A DNA stretch of 64,000 bases from Gaetbulibacter sp. S0825 (GCF_011777505.1 NZ_JAATJT010000003.1:609265-673264); one strand, 5' to 3'; positions 54,143 through 63,797 are shown, numbered from the stretch's first letter. Numbers and translations are program-made. The notes: generated by a model not told the origin, from the letters alone.

Positions 54143-55024
54143 TTATTGAGTAACGCTAAAGTTAATTACTACAAAACCTACTTGTTTTGTTGGCGCTTTA
54201 GAATCGGCAGGCCACTTATAAGTCAAAGCTGTTTTTTTGGCTGCATCGTATAGACAACTTACTCCTGTAGTTCCTCTTTTACCAGGAATAGCATTAACTA
54301 CATTTCCTTGTCTATTTACATGAATTTCAACAACCACTTTACCTTCTTCATTACACTCAGGAAGGACTTTCGACTTTGAAGGTCTCCCTCTACCACGTAG
54401 TCCGTAACCTGATCCGCCGCCCCCAGCTCCTGGTTCTCCAAAATAACTTGGTGCATAAGGGTCTCCATTTAATTGCCCTTTATCTCCTGCTTTATTATCG
54501 TCACCTTCACTACCAGAATCTGTACCATCGCTGTTTTTTATACCACCTAGAAGACCATCAACAGCATCACGCTTTGCTTTTTGTTCTTTTCGTTCTTTCT
54601 CCAATCTATCTGCTTCTGCTTTCTTTTCACGTTCAATACGTTCAGCTTCAGCCTTAGCTTTAGCTTCTTCCTTTGCTTTTTTTAGAGCTTCTTCTTTTTG
54701 TTTTTTTATGGCAATACTCTCTGCATTATCCTCAGTAATAACGTTCTCAGCCTTAGTTTCCTGAGGTTTTGAAGGAGTTGGTTTTGCTTCTTCAACTTTT
54801 TTTGGAGGAGTTACAACTTCTTTTGGCGCTTGTCGTATTGGCTCTTTAGGTTGAACGCGACCACTACCAAAATCGGTAGTCCCAAAGTTAACAGCTACGC
54901 CATATTCCTCTGGTGGGTCTAAGTATTTTGGACCAACAATAAATATCAGCAAAATAAGAATCACTGCTAATAACGCTGTAATTCTTGCTGAATCTTTTTC
55001 ATGTTTGGTTTTAAAATACTTCAT
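54143..55024 (-). CDS. TonB-like energy transducer
   Basis: 293 residues. One N-terminal transmembrane helix (about 14-30), then a long Pro/Lys/Glu-rich spacer (residues about 55-155) with a charged alpha-helical run like TolA, a glycine-rich hinge, and a C-terminal TonB domain (about 215-293) with VEIHVNRQGNVVNAIPGKRGT. It would carry proton-motive energy from ExbB/ExbD to outer-membrane receptors. The helical spacer and Gly hinge leave TolA-like function possible, but the exbBD context favours TonB. Confidence 0.88.
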   Translation of the reverse strand: MKYFKTKHEKDSARITALLAVILILLIFIVGPKYLDPPEEYGVAVNFGTTDFGSGRVQPKEPIRQAPKEVVTPPKKVEEAKPTPSKPQETKAENVITEDNAESIAIKKQKEEALKKAKEEAKAKAEAERIEREKKAEADRLEKERKEQKAKRDAVDGLLGGIKNSDGTDSGSEGDDNKAGDKGQLNGDPYAPSYFGEPGAGGGGSGYGLRGRGRPSKSKVLPECNEEGKVVVEIHVNRQGNVVNAIPGKRGTTGVSCLYDAAKKTALTYKWPADSKAPTKQVGFVVINFSVTQ

Positions 55025-55035
55025 TATCCAATCTA

Positions 55036-55431
55036 TTAATTATTTGGTTTTACAGCCAGTATCACTTTAAACTTATTTCTATTGGCTATATCCATAACTT
55101 TTACAACATTGTCTACAGGAACAGATTTTTCGGCTCTTAAAACAATTGTTGGCGATTCTTCGCTTGATAAGGCACTAACTAATTGACTTTCTAGCACACT
55201 TTCACCAACACGCTTTTGGTCTATGTAATAGGTTAAGTCTTTCTTTATACTAACGGATACAGATTTTTTATTCTGTGTTTTCCCACTTGCTTTTGGTAAT
55301 AAAATATCAATAGCACTAGTGGTTACTAAAGTAGACGCTAACATAAAAAATATCAATAACAAGAAAACAATATCTGTCATTGACGACATATTGAATTCTG
55401 GTGTTACTTTATTTCTTCCTCTAATATCCAT
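55036..55431 (-). CDS. ExbD/TolR-family protein
   Basis: 131 residues. One transmembrane helix near the N-terminus (SMTDIVFLLLIFFMLASTL) with the conserved Asp20 for proton use, followed by a periplasmic domain. Partner of ExbB in the energy-coupling complex. Three bases after exbB and 11 bases before the tonB-like gene. Confidence 0.93.
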   Translation of the reverse strand: MDIRGRNKVTPEFNMSSMTDIVFLLLIFFMLASTLVTTSAIDILLPKASGKTQNKKSVSVSIKKDLTYYIDQKRVGESVLESQLVSALSSEESPTIVLRAEKSVPVDNVVKVMDIANRNKFKVILAVKPNN

Positions 55432-55434
55432 ATT

Positions 55435-56139
55435 CTAAATTGGTTCGTTTAGTAGGTCTAAAAATTCAACCGAGTTAGCTTCCATTTGGTGAATAACTTT
55501 ATTTGTTCTTGCTACTAAATGGTTGTAACATATATAACTTACAATACCCACAATTAAACCAGCTACTGTCGTTGTCATTGCTGTATATAAACCACTAGCT
55601 AAAACATCCATCTGTATAGTTCCTCCTGCATTGGCAAGTTCAAATATTGCTAATATCATTCCAACAACTGTACCAAGAAATCCAATCATTGGTGCAGCTC
55701 CAGAAATAGTAGCCAAAACACTTACATTTTTTTCGAGTCCGTAAACTTCCAGACGTCCAGCGTTTTCTATAGCAGTATTAATATCCTCAAGCGGTTTTCC
55801 AATTCTTGTAATTCCTTTGCTAATTAATCTTGATACTGGAGAGTTAATTTGAGCACAGAGTACTTGAGCAGATTCTATTTTACCATTAGACACATGGTCT
55901 TTTATTTGGTTCATAAAGTTTGTATCTACTTTTGAAGCCGATTTAATTGCAAACAAACGTTCAAAATAAATATAACTTGCAACTAGAAGTAGCACAAACA
56001 ATAAAAGAATTATAATTTGTCCTGCGGTTCCACCACTTTTAATAAGCTCAATAATAGAAAGTGTTTTTTCTACAGATTCTTCATCAGTAATTAGTTCAGC
56101 TCCTTCCTGAACAGTTTTGAGCATTGCTGTGTATAACAT
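55435..56139 (-). CDS. ExbB/TolQ/MotA-family proton channel protein
   Basis: 234 residues with three transmembrane segments. The first (about 38-58) follows a short N-terminal part; the last two lie around 140-215 and include VLATISGAAPMIGFLGTVVGMI and the TTTVAGLIVGIVSY stretch typical of ExbB. Proton-motive-force channel working with ExbD and TonB. First gene of the four-gene run. A second ATG at 56124 is a possible alternative start. Confidence 0.93.
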   Translation of the reverse strand: MLYTAMLKTVQEGAELITDEESVEKTLSIIELIKSGGTAGQIIILLLFVLLLVASYIYFERLFAIKSASKVDTNFMNQIKDHVSNGKIESAQVLCAQINSPVSRLISKGITRIGKPLEDINTAIENAGRLEVYGLEKNVSVLATISGAAPMIGFLGTVVGMILAIFELANAGGTIQMDVLASGLYTAMTTTVAGLIVGIVSYICYNHLVARTNKVIHQMEANSVEFLDLLNEPI

Positions 56140-56192
56140 ATATTATATTGTTAGATTTTGAATAATAACGATTGATTTTTAAATAAAGTATT

Positions 56193-57587
56193 TTAAAACA
56201 GTGTTCTTGTGAAAAAGAAAACTAAAGCACCAGCTAAGAAACCTAGTAATGCTAACCAAGCTATCTTCTTTAAATACCAGAAGAAGTCTATTTTCTCCAT
56301 TCCCATAGCTACAACTCCAGCAGCAGAACCAATTATTAACATACTACCTCCTGTTCCAGCAGAATATGCAATGAAATGCCATAATACATCATCCATTGGT
56401 TCAGAGAACATTCCTAAACTTGCAGCTACTAGTGGTACATTGTCAATGACTGCTGAACCTATTCCTAATAGTAACACTACTAAATCTGAAACTCCTTGAG
56501 GGTCTAATTCTGTTCCTAGCATTGGTGTCGTTTCTTTTAAGGTGTTGGCAAAACCAAACAAGATTCCTAAAGACTCCAAAGCAGCTACAGCCATTAATAT
56601 TCCTAAGAAAAATAATATACTCGGTAACTCAATTTTTGATAAAGAATGGTGCACAGGGCTATGATGTGCGTGTGCATCACTTTCAGCACTATTAACTTCG
56701 GTTAAACTAAACTTAGAGTTACTATATACTTCAGCAAATACAGCCACCACACCTAATGCTAACATCATACCTACATAAGGAGGCAAATGTGTAATAACTT
56801 TAAAAATTGGTACAGAAACAATAGCAGAAAGTCCTAAAAATAACATGGTAGAACTAAATTTACTTTTTGGCTTATCATTATCACTTTCTTCAATTTCTAA
56901 ATTACCTTTAAAAGCAGGCAAGAAAGAAGCAATTAAAGTTGGAACTGCCATACACACAAACGATGGCAATAATAAATAACCTATTAAATGACCTGTACTT
57001 ACTTTATCTCCAATCCAAAGCATTGTTGTGGTTACGTCTCCAATTGGCGACCAAGCACCTCCTGCATTAGCGGCTATAATAATTAAACCCGCAAACCAAA
57101 GACGAACACTTCTGTCTTTTACAATTTTTTGTAAAATTGAGATTAGCACTATAGTAGCTGTAAGGTTATCTATAATTGCAGATAGAATAAATGCCAAAAA
57201 TGCAAAAATCCATAGAATTTTTGTTTTCTTTTTTGTTTTAATAAAGCCCTTGATTGTAGAGAAACCATCAAAGTAATCGATAATTTCAACAATAGTCATT
57301 GCACCTAAAAGAAATACTAATATTTCGGCAGTTTTTCCTAAATGATGCAATAAGGTTTCCTCCATTAAGTGCATTTTGTTTTCATGATCTAAAGCTGCAA
57401 AACCGTCTACTAAACCATGATTTGCAGAATCAAACCACTGCGGAAAAGCATCAATCCCTAAAGAAATAAGAGCCCAACTTATAGCCATCATGACCAAAGC
57501 AGGAATGAGTTTATCTATTTTTATATTATGTTCTAATGTTATGGCTAAATAGCCTACTACAAATACAATAATGATTGCTGCTTCCAT
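56193..57587 (-). CDS. nhaD: Na+/H+ antiporter NhaD
   Basis: 464 residues with eleven or more membrane segments. Typical ion-transporter segments are DNLTATIVLISIL (an Asp-Asn pair in a helix), AANAGGAWSPIGDVTTTMLWIG and a late GIGSAVIDNVPLVAAS with a second Asp-Asn. This pattern matches NhaD of the ArsB/NhaD superfamily, which exports sodium in exchange for protons and is common in marine bacteria. 18 bases after the dehydrogenase gene on the same strand, so possibly co-transcribed. A His-rich cytoplasmic loop (HAHHSPVHHS) is present. Confidence 0.9.
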   Translation of the reverse strand: MEAAIIIVFVVGYLAITLEHNIKIDKLIPALVMMAISWALISLGIDAFPQWFDSANHGLVDGFAALDHENKMHLMEETLLHHLGKTAEILVFLLGAMTIVEIIDYFDGFSTIKGFIKTKKKTKILWIFAFLAFILSAIIDNLTATIVLISILQKIVKDRSVRLWFAGLIIIAANAGGAWSPIGDVTTTMLWIGDKVSTGHLIGYLLLPSFVCMAVPTLIASFLPAFKGNLEIEESDNDKPKSKFSSTMLFLGLSAIVSVPIFKVITHLPPYVGMMLALGVVAVFAEVYSNSKFSLTEVNSAESDAHAHHSPVHHSLSKIELPSILFFLGILMAVAALESLGILFGFANTLKETTPMLGTELDPQGVSDLVVLLLGIGSAVIDNVPLVAASLGMFSEPMDDVLWHFIAYSAGTGGSMLIIGSAAGVVAMGMEKIDFFWYLKKIAWLALLGFLAGALVFFFTRTLF

Positions 57588-57605
57588 GTTGCTGTTGGTT
57601 TTTAA

Positions 57606-58832
57606 TTATACAAGTTCACTTAATGCTAAAGTGAAAGCGGTTTTACTCAATTCAGTTTTATGATGATTGTGATCATATATATTTTGAATTGCATTTTTTA
57701 TAATATTGGACGTGTCACCAAAAATAGCATCATCAGTCATCTCCACACGTCGCTCCATAAAATATGCAAAAACACGAGCCATTCCACAATTAGAAATAAA
57801 ATCTGGAATAAGACTCACTTTACTATCGGTAAATTCCATAATAGGTCCAAAGAAAATTTCCTTATCCGCAAATGGTACATTTGCTCCGCAAGAAATAACT
57901 TCTAAACCACTTTTTATCATTGTGTCAATTTGCTCTTTTGTTATTAATCTTGACGCTGCACAAGGTGCAAAAACTTCAGTTTCTAGCGACCAGATTTTTT
58001 CGTTAATCTCTTCAAACGGAATTAAATTATCACTTTCGAGTGTATTACTCGTTTTTTCGAGAAACAAGTTAGTGATTTCTTCAAAAGTAAATCCGTTTTC
58101 GTTTATTAAACCTCCAGCAATATCAATAATCCCTACAACTTTCGCTCTCATCTGCGCTAAATAAAAAGCTGCTGCTGCTCCTACATTTCCAAAACCTTGG
58201 ACTACTACTCGCTTACCAACTATTGTTCCTCCATAAATATCATAATAGTGTTTTACTGCTATTGCAACACCAAATCCAGTAATCATATCGGCTATTGTAA
58301 ATTTTCTAAAGACATCAGGAGAATACTCTGGGTTTTCAATAACCTTTATTACTCCATGGCGTAATTGCCCAATACGATTTATTTTATCTGCTTCTGTAGG
58401 TTTAAAATGGCCATTAAAAACACCTTCTTGAGGATGCCAAACACCAGATTCTTCTGTAATTGGAATCACTTCGTGAATTTCATCAACATTTAAATCGCCT
58501 CCTGTTCCATAATAACTTTTAAGTAATGGAGATACTGCCGCATACCACCTCTCTAAAACACCTTTTTTTCTTGGATCCCTCGGATCGAAATTAATTCCTG
58601 ATTTAGCTCCTCCAATAGCTGGTCCAGAGACAGTAAACTTCACTTCCATCGTTTTGGCCAAGGATAAAACTTCATTCATATCCAAGCCTTTACGCATTCT
58701 TGTTCCTCCTCCAGCTGCTCCTCCTCGTAAAGAATTTATAACTGTCCATCCTTCGGCTTCAGTTTCAGAATCTTTCCAATTAAATACTATCTCAGGTGAT
58801 TTATTCTCGTATTTACTTAATAATTCTTTCAT
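57606..58832 (-). CDS. Glu/Leu/Phe/Val dehydrogenase family protein
   Basis: 408 residues. The N-terminal substrate domain has SLRGGAAGGGTRMRKG and GPAIGGAKSGINFDP with the catalytic-type Lys; the C-terminal Rossmann domain has VVQGFGNVGAAAAFYLAQM. This is an NAD(P)-linked oxidative deaminase of an amino acid. Whether the substrate is glutamate or a branched-chain amino acid cannot be fixed from the sequence, so no gene symbol is given. TATATTTG (58951-58958) lies upstream as a likely -7 box. nhaD follows. Confidence 0.9.
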   Translation of the reverse strand: MKELLSKYENKSPEIVFNWKDSETEAEGWTVINSLRGGAAGGGTRMRKGLDMNEVLSLAKTMEVKFTVSGPAIGGAKSGINFDPRDPRKKGVLERWYAAVSPLLKSYYGTGGDLNVDEIHEVIPITEESGVWHPQEGVFNGHFKPTEADKINRIGQLRHGVIKVIENPEYSPDVFRKFTIADMITGFGVAIAVKHYYDIYGGTIVGKRVVVQGFGNVGAAAAFYLAQMRAKVVGIIDIAGGLINENGFTFEEITNLFLEKTSNTLESDNLIPFEEINEKIWSLETEVFAPCAASRLITKEQIDTMIKSGLEVISCGANVPFADKEIFFGPIMEFTDSKVSLIPDFISNCGMARVFAYFMERRVEMTDDAIFGDTSNIIKNAIQNIYDHNHHKTELSKTAFTLALSELV

Positions 58833-58950
58833 TTAATATTATTGATGATTCTTTAACTTTTTTTGTTTCTCTAATTTTATTTTTTCTACTTATTTCTAAG
58901 TACAGCTAAAGTTGATTCATCTTGAAAGTGCTTTTAATTGTTGCTAATAA

Positions 58951-58958
58951 CAAATATA
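58951..58958 (-). promoter_or_regulatory. Promoter -7 box for the dehydrogenase-nhaD unit
   Basis: TATATTTG on the minus strand matches TAnnTTTG, 119 bases before the dehydrogenase ATG. This gives a leader of about 110 bases, long for this window. No -33 TTG is seen. Confidence 0.4.
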
Positions 58959-58995
58959 AAAAACTAAAATTCTTATGTATTAATTTAAGAGAAAT

Positions 58996-60060
58996 TTATG
59001 GAATAAAAATATTACCCGAGCTATGATCATATTTGGCGCCAGTAACACTACTTAAACAGTTGTTTTCTCCTCGCAATTTAAGCACACCTAGCAATCCAAA
59101 AATTAAAGCTTCTTTATATTCTATAAGGTTTTTAGAAGGAATTACTATTTTATTTTTTGTTAACTCTTTTAATCTATTAATTAAAAATAAATTGTAAACG
59201 CCTCCTCCAGTTATTAGCACCGAAGCATTTTTAGATTTGTTTATTTCGATTGCAATTTGATAAGCAGAATGCTCTACAAAGGTTCTTAAAATGTCTTCAA
59301 TACTTAGTTTATGCTTGTCAATTATTGAAATTATCTTTTCTCTAACCCACTCTAAACCCAATGACTTTGGTGGTTTCAACCTATAAAATTCTAGTTCGTT
59401 TAGTTCTGCTAGTAATGTTTTATTTATCTGTCCTGAAGCGGCTACATTCCCATTGTCGTCATAATCAACACCAAGCCTAGAAACATAATAATTTAAAACA
59501 ATGTTTACAGGACTAATATCAAAAGCTAATCTTTTTTTATCAATTTTTACTGAAATGTTTGCAAAACCCCCAAGGTTTAGACAATAATCATAGTCTAAAA
59601 ATAATAATTCATCTCCAATGGGAACCAAAGGAGCGCCTTGACCTCCAAGTTTAACATCCTGTACTCGAAAATCACAAACAACAGTCTTTCCAATTAACTT
59701 ACTCAATTCTTTCTGGTTTCCAATTTGATATGTTAATCCTTTTTCAGGTTGATGTAATGCTGTATGACCATGAGAGCATACTGCATCCAAATCTAGAATA
59801 TGATGTTTCTTAATAAAATCGTTTATAGCCGAAGCTAAATATGCTGTGTATTTTTGGTCAATTTCTTGCAATTCTTCTAATGAATTAGAAACCAAATTTT
59901 TAAGTATGTTTTTCCATGCTTTTGAATAAGCAATAGTTTCAGCCATGACGATTTTAAAACTCAACGAATTTTCATAATCAAACTCAACATAAGCCAAATC
60001 TAATCCATCAAGTGATGTTCCGGACATGACACCAAGAACCTTGTATTTCGATTTTATCAT
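58996..60060 (-). CDS. anmK: Anhydro-N-acetylmuramic acid kinase AnmK
   Basis: Phosphorylates and opens 1,6-anhydro-MurNAc in cell-wall recycling. The frame is open from 60132, but the ATG at 60060 gives MIKSKYKVLGVMSGTSLDGLD, the typical start, and 354 residues; the longer version would overlap the promoter of the divergent gene. Motifs: GVMSGTSLDGLDLAYV at the start, CSHGHTALHQP, VVCDFRVQDVKLGGQGAPLVP and VLITGGGVYNL. Complements the dcw genes in peptidoglycan turnover. Confidence 0.94.
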   Translation of the reverse strand: MIKSKYKVLGVMSGTSLDGLDLAYVEFDYENSLSFKIVMAETIAYSKAWKNILKNLVSNSLEELQEIDQKYTAYLASAINDFIKKHHILDLDAVCSHGHTALHQPEKGLTYQIGNQKELSKLIGKTVVCDFRVQDVKLGGQGAPLVPIGDELLFLDYDYCLNLGGFANISVKIDKKRLAFDISPVNIVLNYYVSRLGVDYDDNGNVAASGQINKTLLAELNELEFYRLKPPKSLGLEWVREKIISIIDKHKLSIEDILRTFVEHSAYQIAIEINKSKNASVLITGGGVYNLFLINRLKELTKNKIVIPSKNLIEYKEALIFGLLGVLKLRGENNCLSSVTGAKYDHSSGNIFIP

Positions 60061-60084
60061 ATAATGTAAAAATATGTATTCAAA

Positions 60085-60115
60085 TTGAAAAAAATGTAAT
60101 AAAACTTTATCTTTG
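60085..60115 (+). promoter_or_regulatory. Acyl-CoA dehydrogenase promoter, TTG-N20-TATCTTTG
   Basis: TTG (60085-60087) and TATCTTTG (60108-60115) match both boxes of the Bacteroidota promoter with 20 bases between. Transcription would begin near 60121, about 30 bases before the ATG. Confidence 0.7.
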
Positions 60116-60152
60116 CGTACATTTTTTATCAATTAAGCAATACTACACAATA

Positions 60153-61295
60153 ATGGATTTTAGCCTTACCGAAGAACATTTAATGGTTCGTGATGCAGCA
60201 AGAGATTTTGCTCAAACCGAATTACTTCCAGGAGTTATAGAACGTGATGAAATACAAAAATTTCCAGATGAATTAGTAAGAAAAATGGGAGAACTTGGCT
60301 TTTTAGGCATTATGGTAGACCCAAAATATGGAGGAAGTGGTATGGATGCCATTTCTTACGTGCTTATTATGGAAGAATTATCCAAAGTTGATGCATCTGC
60401 CTCAGTAATCGTTTCGGTAAATAATTCATTGGTATGTTATGGATTGGAAGCCTATGGTAACGAAGAGCAAAAGCAAAAATACTTAACTAAACTTGCTACT
60501 GGTGAGTTCATTGGTGCGTTCTGTTTAAGTGAACCTGAAGCTGGTAGCGATGCTACTTCACAAAAAACAACAGCCATTGACAAAGGTGATCATTACTTAT
60601 TAAACGGAACAAAAAACTGGATTACTAATGGAGGAAGAAGTGATGTCTATTTAGTAATTGCACAAACAGATAAAGAAAAAGGTCACAAAGGTATCAATGC
60701 TTTTATTGTTGAAAAAGGTATAGAAGGGTTTGATATTGGTCCAAAAGAAGATAAACTTGGAATTAGAGGAAGTGATACACATACGCTCCAATTTAACGAT
60801 GTAAAAGTGCCTAAAGAAAATAGAATTGGAGAAGATGGTTTTGGTTTTAAATTTGCTATGAAAACCCTCTCTGGTGGTAGAATTGGTATTGCATCTCAAG
60901 CATTAGGAATTGCTTCTGGAGCTTATGAATTGGCTCTTAAATATTCTAAAGAACGAAAAGCTTTTGGCACAGAAATTTGTAATCATCAGGCAATCGCTTT
61001 TAAGTTAGCAGATATGGCAACCGAAATTGAAGCTGCACGTCATTTAGTAATGAAGGCTGCTTGGGATAAAGATCAAGGCAACAATTACGATATGTCTAGT
61101 GCTATGGCTAAACTTTATGCCTCACAAGTTGCAATGACACATACGGTTGAAGCAGTTCAAATTCATGGTGGAAATGGTTTTGTAAAAGAATACCATGTAG
61201 AACGTTTAATGCGTGATGCAAAAATCACTCAGATTTATGAAGGCACCTCAGAGATTCAAAAAATTGTAATTTCCAGAGGAGTTATAAAAGGATAA
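60153..61295 (+). CDS. Acyl-CoA dehydrogenase
   Basis: FAD-dependent alpha,beta-dehydrogenation of acyl-CoA. 380 residues, the normal length for the short-chain (butyryl-CoA-like) type. Motifs: GAFCLSEPEAGSDATS, NGTKNWITNGGRSDVYLVIAQT, ALGIASGAYELALKYSKERKAFG and, near the end, IHGGNGFVKEYHVERLMRDAKITQIYEGTSEIQ split by the family pattern, with the catalytic Glu in YEGTSE. Single gene with its own promoter and terminator. Exact chain length preference not readable. Confidence 0.95.
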   Translation: MDFSLTEEHLMVRDAARDFAQTELLPGVIERDEIQKFPDELVRKMGELGFLGIMVDPKYGGSGMDAISYVLIMEELSKVDASASVIVSVNNSLVCYGLEAYGNEEQKQKYLTKLATGEFIGAFCLSEPEAGSDATSQKTTAIDKGDHYLLNGTKNWITNGGRSDVYLVIAQTDKEKGHKGINAFIVEKGIEGFDIGPKEDKLGIRGSDTHTLQFNDVKVPKENRIGEDGFGFKFAMKTLSGGRIGIASQALGIASGAYELALKYSKERKAFGTEICNHQAIAFKLADMATEIEAARHLVMKAAWDKDQGNNYDMSSAMAKLYASQVAMTHTVEAVQIHGGNGFVKEYHVERLMRDAKITQIYEGTSEIQKIVISRGVIKG

Positions 61296-61316
61296 ATCAT
61301 CAATAGATATTAAAAT

Positions 61317-61352
61317 GAAAAGCTTCAAAACTAAATTTTGAAGCTTTTTTAT
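61317..61352. terminator. Bidirectional intrinsic terminator
   Basis: AAAAGCTTCAAAA and TTTTGAAGCTTTT (61318-61330 and 61336-61348) pair perfectly around a 5-base loop, with T runs on both strands. It ends both the acyl-CoA dehydrogenase and the convergent helicase gene, whose stop lies at its edge. Confidence 0.88.
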
Positions 61353-63790
61353 TTATTTAAACTCTCTAAAACTAAACGAATTTCTCCGTATGAATATTTA
61401 TCGTTTAGCTGATGCTTAAGATCTGATAGATTTTCGAATTTGGTCTTGGGGATTAGTTCTTTTAATTCTAGATAATGTTCTTCTGAAATTAAATCGATAA
61501 TTTTCACTTCTCCTGAAGAAATAAAATTTGCTAAATGACCAATAACTGTTGTAGAATTGAGTTCTCGCTCATTAGCAATCTCCTCAATAGATTTTCCCTT
61601 CTTAAACAAACCTAAAGAAATCTTTTTAGTATCGCCTTTTTTCTTTTTTGGTTTTGTTGTTTCAAACACAAAAGGTCTTTGAGAAATTTCAATATCATTT
61701 TCATTACAATACGAGTGGATAATATTTAAAATTTTGGATCCATATTTTTCAATTCGTGTTTTACCCATACCATGAATCTGCTTTAATTCCTCCATTGTTG
61801 TCGGCAAAGTTTCGCACATCGCATATAATGATTTTTGAGTGAAAATTTGAAAATGAACCAAATCTTCTCGGTTTGCAATTTGATTTCGTAGTTCTCTAAG
61901 CAATTCAAAGAGCTCAACATTTGTTGTTCCGTCAATTACAGTTTTTCGCTGTTTTTTGGGCTTTTCCTTTCCTAAGAAAACAGATTTTGCCCTTAACTTT
62001 AAGAAACTTTCCGTTTCAAAGCCTTCTTTTAATCCTTCAAAGTATAAAAGTTTAATCTCCAATAATTCTTCTAAAGCATCTAATTGTTTCTCTATATCTT
62101 TATGAATTGCTTTGTTGTCCGTCGAAAAACTAAAATCTTTTAATGATGATTCTATGGTCGATTTTGTCTGTTCCTTAAAATAAGTAATAGCTTTTGTAAA
62201 CCGTTCTTGAAGAGCATTATTTACTTCTGGGATTTCTATATTACCAACCAATGTTTGTAATTGAGATTTAAAACCATTACTAACTTTAAGTAGGCTTGTA
62301 GTACTTTCCTTGATTGTATTTAATGGCTCTTCTACTGAGCCTTCAACACTTCCTCGGTTTTTATAATAAATATCTAAAATTCGTCCAACCGGATATAAAA
62401 ACTTATAAAAATCGAAAACTTCTGAAATTAAATCCAGTTGAAATTCTCTTTTAGATTGTTGCAAAATATCTTCATTGGGTTGGTTAGCTTCGGCATTTTT
62501 ATTGAAGTCTAGAACATGTGAATCAGTTATAATTTGATTTGGTTTAATTTTACTTTTTAAAACCAAGCCTTCAAGAGATTTACAACGGCTGAGCGCCACA
62601 TAAGTTTGTCCATGTGCAAAAGCTCCTTGAGAATCAATAATGGCTTTTTCAAAAGTTAACCCTTGACTTTTATGTATCGTAATTGACCAAGCCAAACGCA
62701 AAGGGATTTGAGAATAACTACCTATTTTATCTTCAGTAATTGCTTTCGTTTCAGAATCTACTGTATATTTTATATTTTCCCATGTTTCTAATTTTGTTAC
62801 AATATTAAAGTCGTCTTCTGGGCAATTCACAACTACTTCATCTTTTTCCAATGAAATTACTTTACCAATTTTACCATTGAAATAACGCTTTTCAAGTGAA
62901 CTGTCATTTTTAATAAACATAACCTGAGCACCAAATTTCAATTTTAGCTCCTCTTTATTTGGAAATAAATGTTCAGGAAAATTACCTTCCACAATTGCCT
63001 TATACACATGCTCCTTTCCTTCTAATTTTTCTAGTTCATGCCTATTTGCTTCTCGCGCTTTATTGTTATGTGTTGTTAATGAGATATAACCTTCTTCACT
63101 ACTTGGCTCAAAATCTTTAATGTAACGTTTGTTAAGTTCTTTTGCTGAACTGATGCTTAAATTATTGTTCCGGATTTTGTTTAATATATTTATGAATTTC
63201 GGATTTTCTTGACGATAAATATGTTTTAGCTCTATAGTTACTATATTGGATTGTTGATAAGCTTGGCTACTAAAAAAAAATACATTTTTATAAAATACCT
63301 TCAATAATTGCCATTCATTCTCTTTAACTACTGGAGACAACTGTTGTAAATCTCCAATCATTAATAATTGCACCCCACCAAAAACCAGGTTTTTATTCTT
63401 ATAACGCCTTAAGGTCTTATCTATTCCATCTAACATATCTGCTCTAACCATGCTAATTTCATCTATAACCAAAAGATCTAAAGATTTAATAATATCTATT
63501 TTGGTTTTACTGAATTTTCTATTGAAATTAGAAGAAGATTTAAGCTCTTTATCTGGCAAAATTGGTCCAAAAGGTAATTGAAAAAATGAATGAATAGTCA
63601 TGCCTTTTGCATTTATAGCAGCAACACCAGTAGGGGCAACTACAACCATTCGTTTTTGAGACTGCATTTTTAATTTGTGCAAAAAAGTAGTTTTGCCTGT
63701 ACCTGCCTTACCTGTTAAAAACATATTCCTGTTAGTATTTTCAACAAAATCCCAAGCTAAATCTAATTCGTTATTTTCCATTAAACTCAT
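61349..63790 (-). CDS. Pif1/RecD-like helicase with HRDC and helix-turn-helix domains
   Basis: 813 residues. A superfamily 1B helicase core: Walker A GKAGTGKTT (27-35), Walker B LLVIDEISMVRADML, QLLMIGDLQQLSPV, and a C-terminal helicase motif WSITIHKSQGLTFEKAI and VALSRCKSLEGLVL. After a long helical linker an HRDC domain (about 640-705) contains MEELKQIHGMGKTRIEKYG, and the end is a helix-turn-helix (about 735-813; SLGLFKKGKSIEEIANERELN). DNA or G-quadruplex unwinding is likely. TATGTTTG at 63798-63805 fits a -7 box and would favour the second ATG at 63781 as start. Confidence 0.9.
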   Translation of the reverse strand: MSLMENNELDLAWDFVENTNRNMFLTGKAGTGKTTFLHKLKMQSQKRMVVVAPTGVAAINAKGMTIHSFFQLPFGPILPDKELKSSSNFNRKFSKTKIDIIKSLDLLVIDEISMVRADMLDGIDKTLRRYKNKNLVFGGVQLLMIGDLQQLSPVVKENEWQLLKVFYKNVFFFSSQAYQQSNIVTIELKHIYRQENPKFINILNKIRNNNLSISSAKELNKRYIKDFEPSSEEGYISLTTHNNKAREANRHELEKLEGKEHVYKAIVEGNFPEHLFPNKEELKLKFGAQVMFIKNDSSLEKRYFNGKIGKVISLEKDEVVVNCPEDDFNIVTKLETWENIKYTVDSETKAITEDKIGSYSQIPLRLAWSITIHKSQGLTFEKAIIDSQGAFAHGQTYVALSRCKSLEGLVLKSKIKPNQIITDSHVLDFNKNAEANQPNEDILQQSKREFQLDLISEVFDFYKFLYPVGRILDIYYKNRGSVEGSVEEPLNTIKESTTSLLKVSNGFKSQLQTLVGNIEIPEVNNALQERFTKAITYFKEQTKSTIESSLKDFSFSTDNKAIHKDIEKQLDALEELLEIKLLYFEGLKEGFETESFLKLRAKSVFLGKEKPKKQRKTVIDGTTNVELFELLRELRNQIANREDLVHFQIFTQKSLYAMCETLPTTMEELKQIHGMGKTRIEKYGSKILNIIHSYCNENDIEISQRPFVFETTKPKKKKGDTKKISLGLFKKGKSIEEIANERELNSTTVIGHLANFISSGEVKIIDLISEEHYLELKELIPKTKFENLSDLKHQLNDKYSYGEIRLVLESLNK

Positions 63791-63797
63791 TAAAAAA

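Noticed and set aside
54540..54760. Repetitive Lys/Glu/Ala codons in the tonB-like gene as a possible DNA repeat
   Set aside because: The repetition is the normal helical spacer of TonB/TolA-type proteins and has no regular nucleotide period.
57706..58164. 152-codon plus-strand frame opposite the dehydrogenase
   Set aside because: Antisense shadow of a conserved enzyme gene with no own signals.
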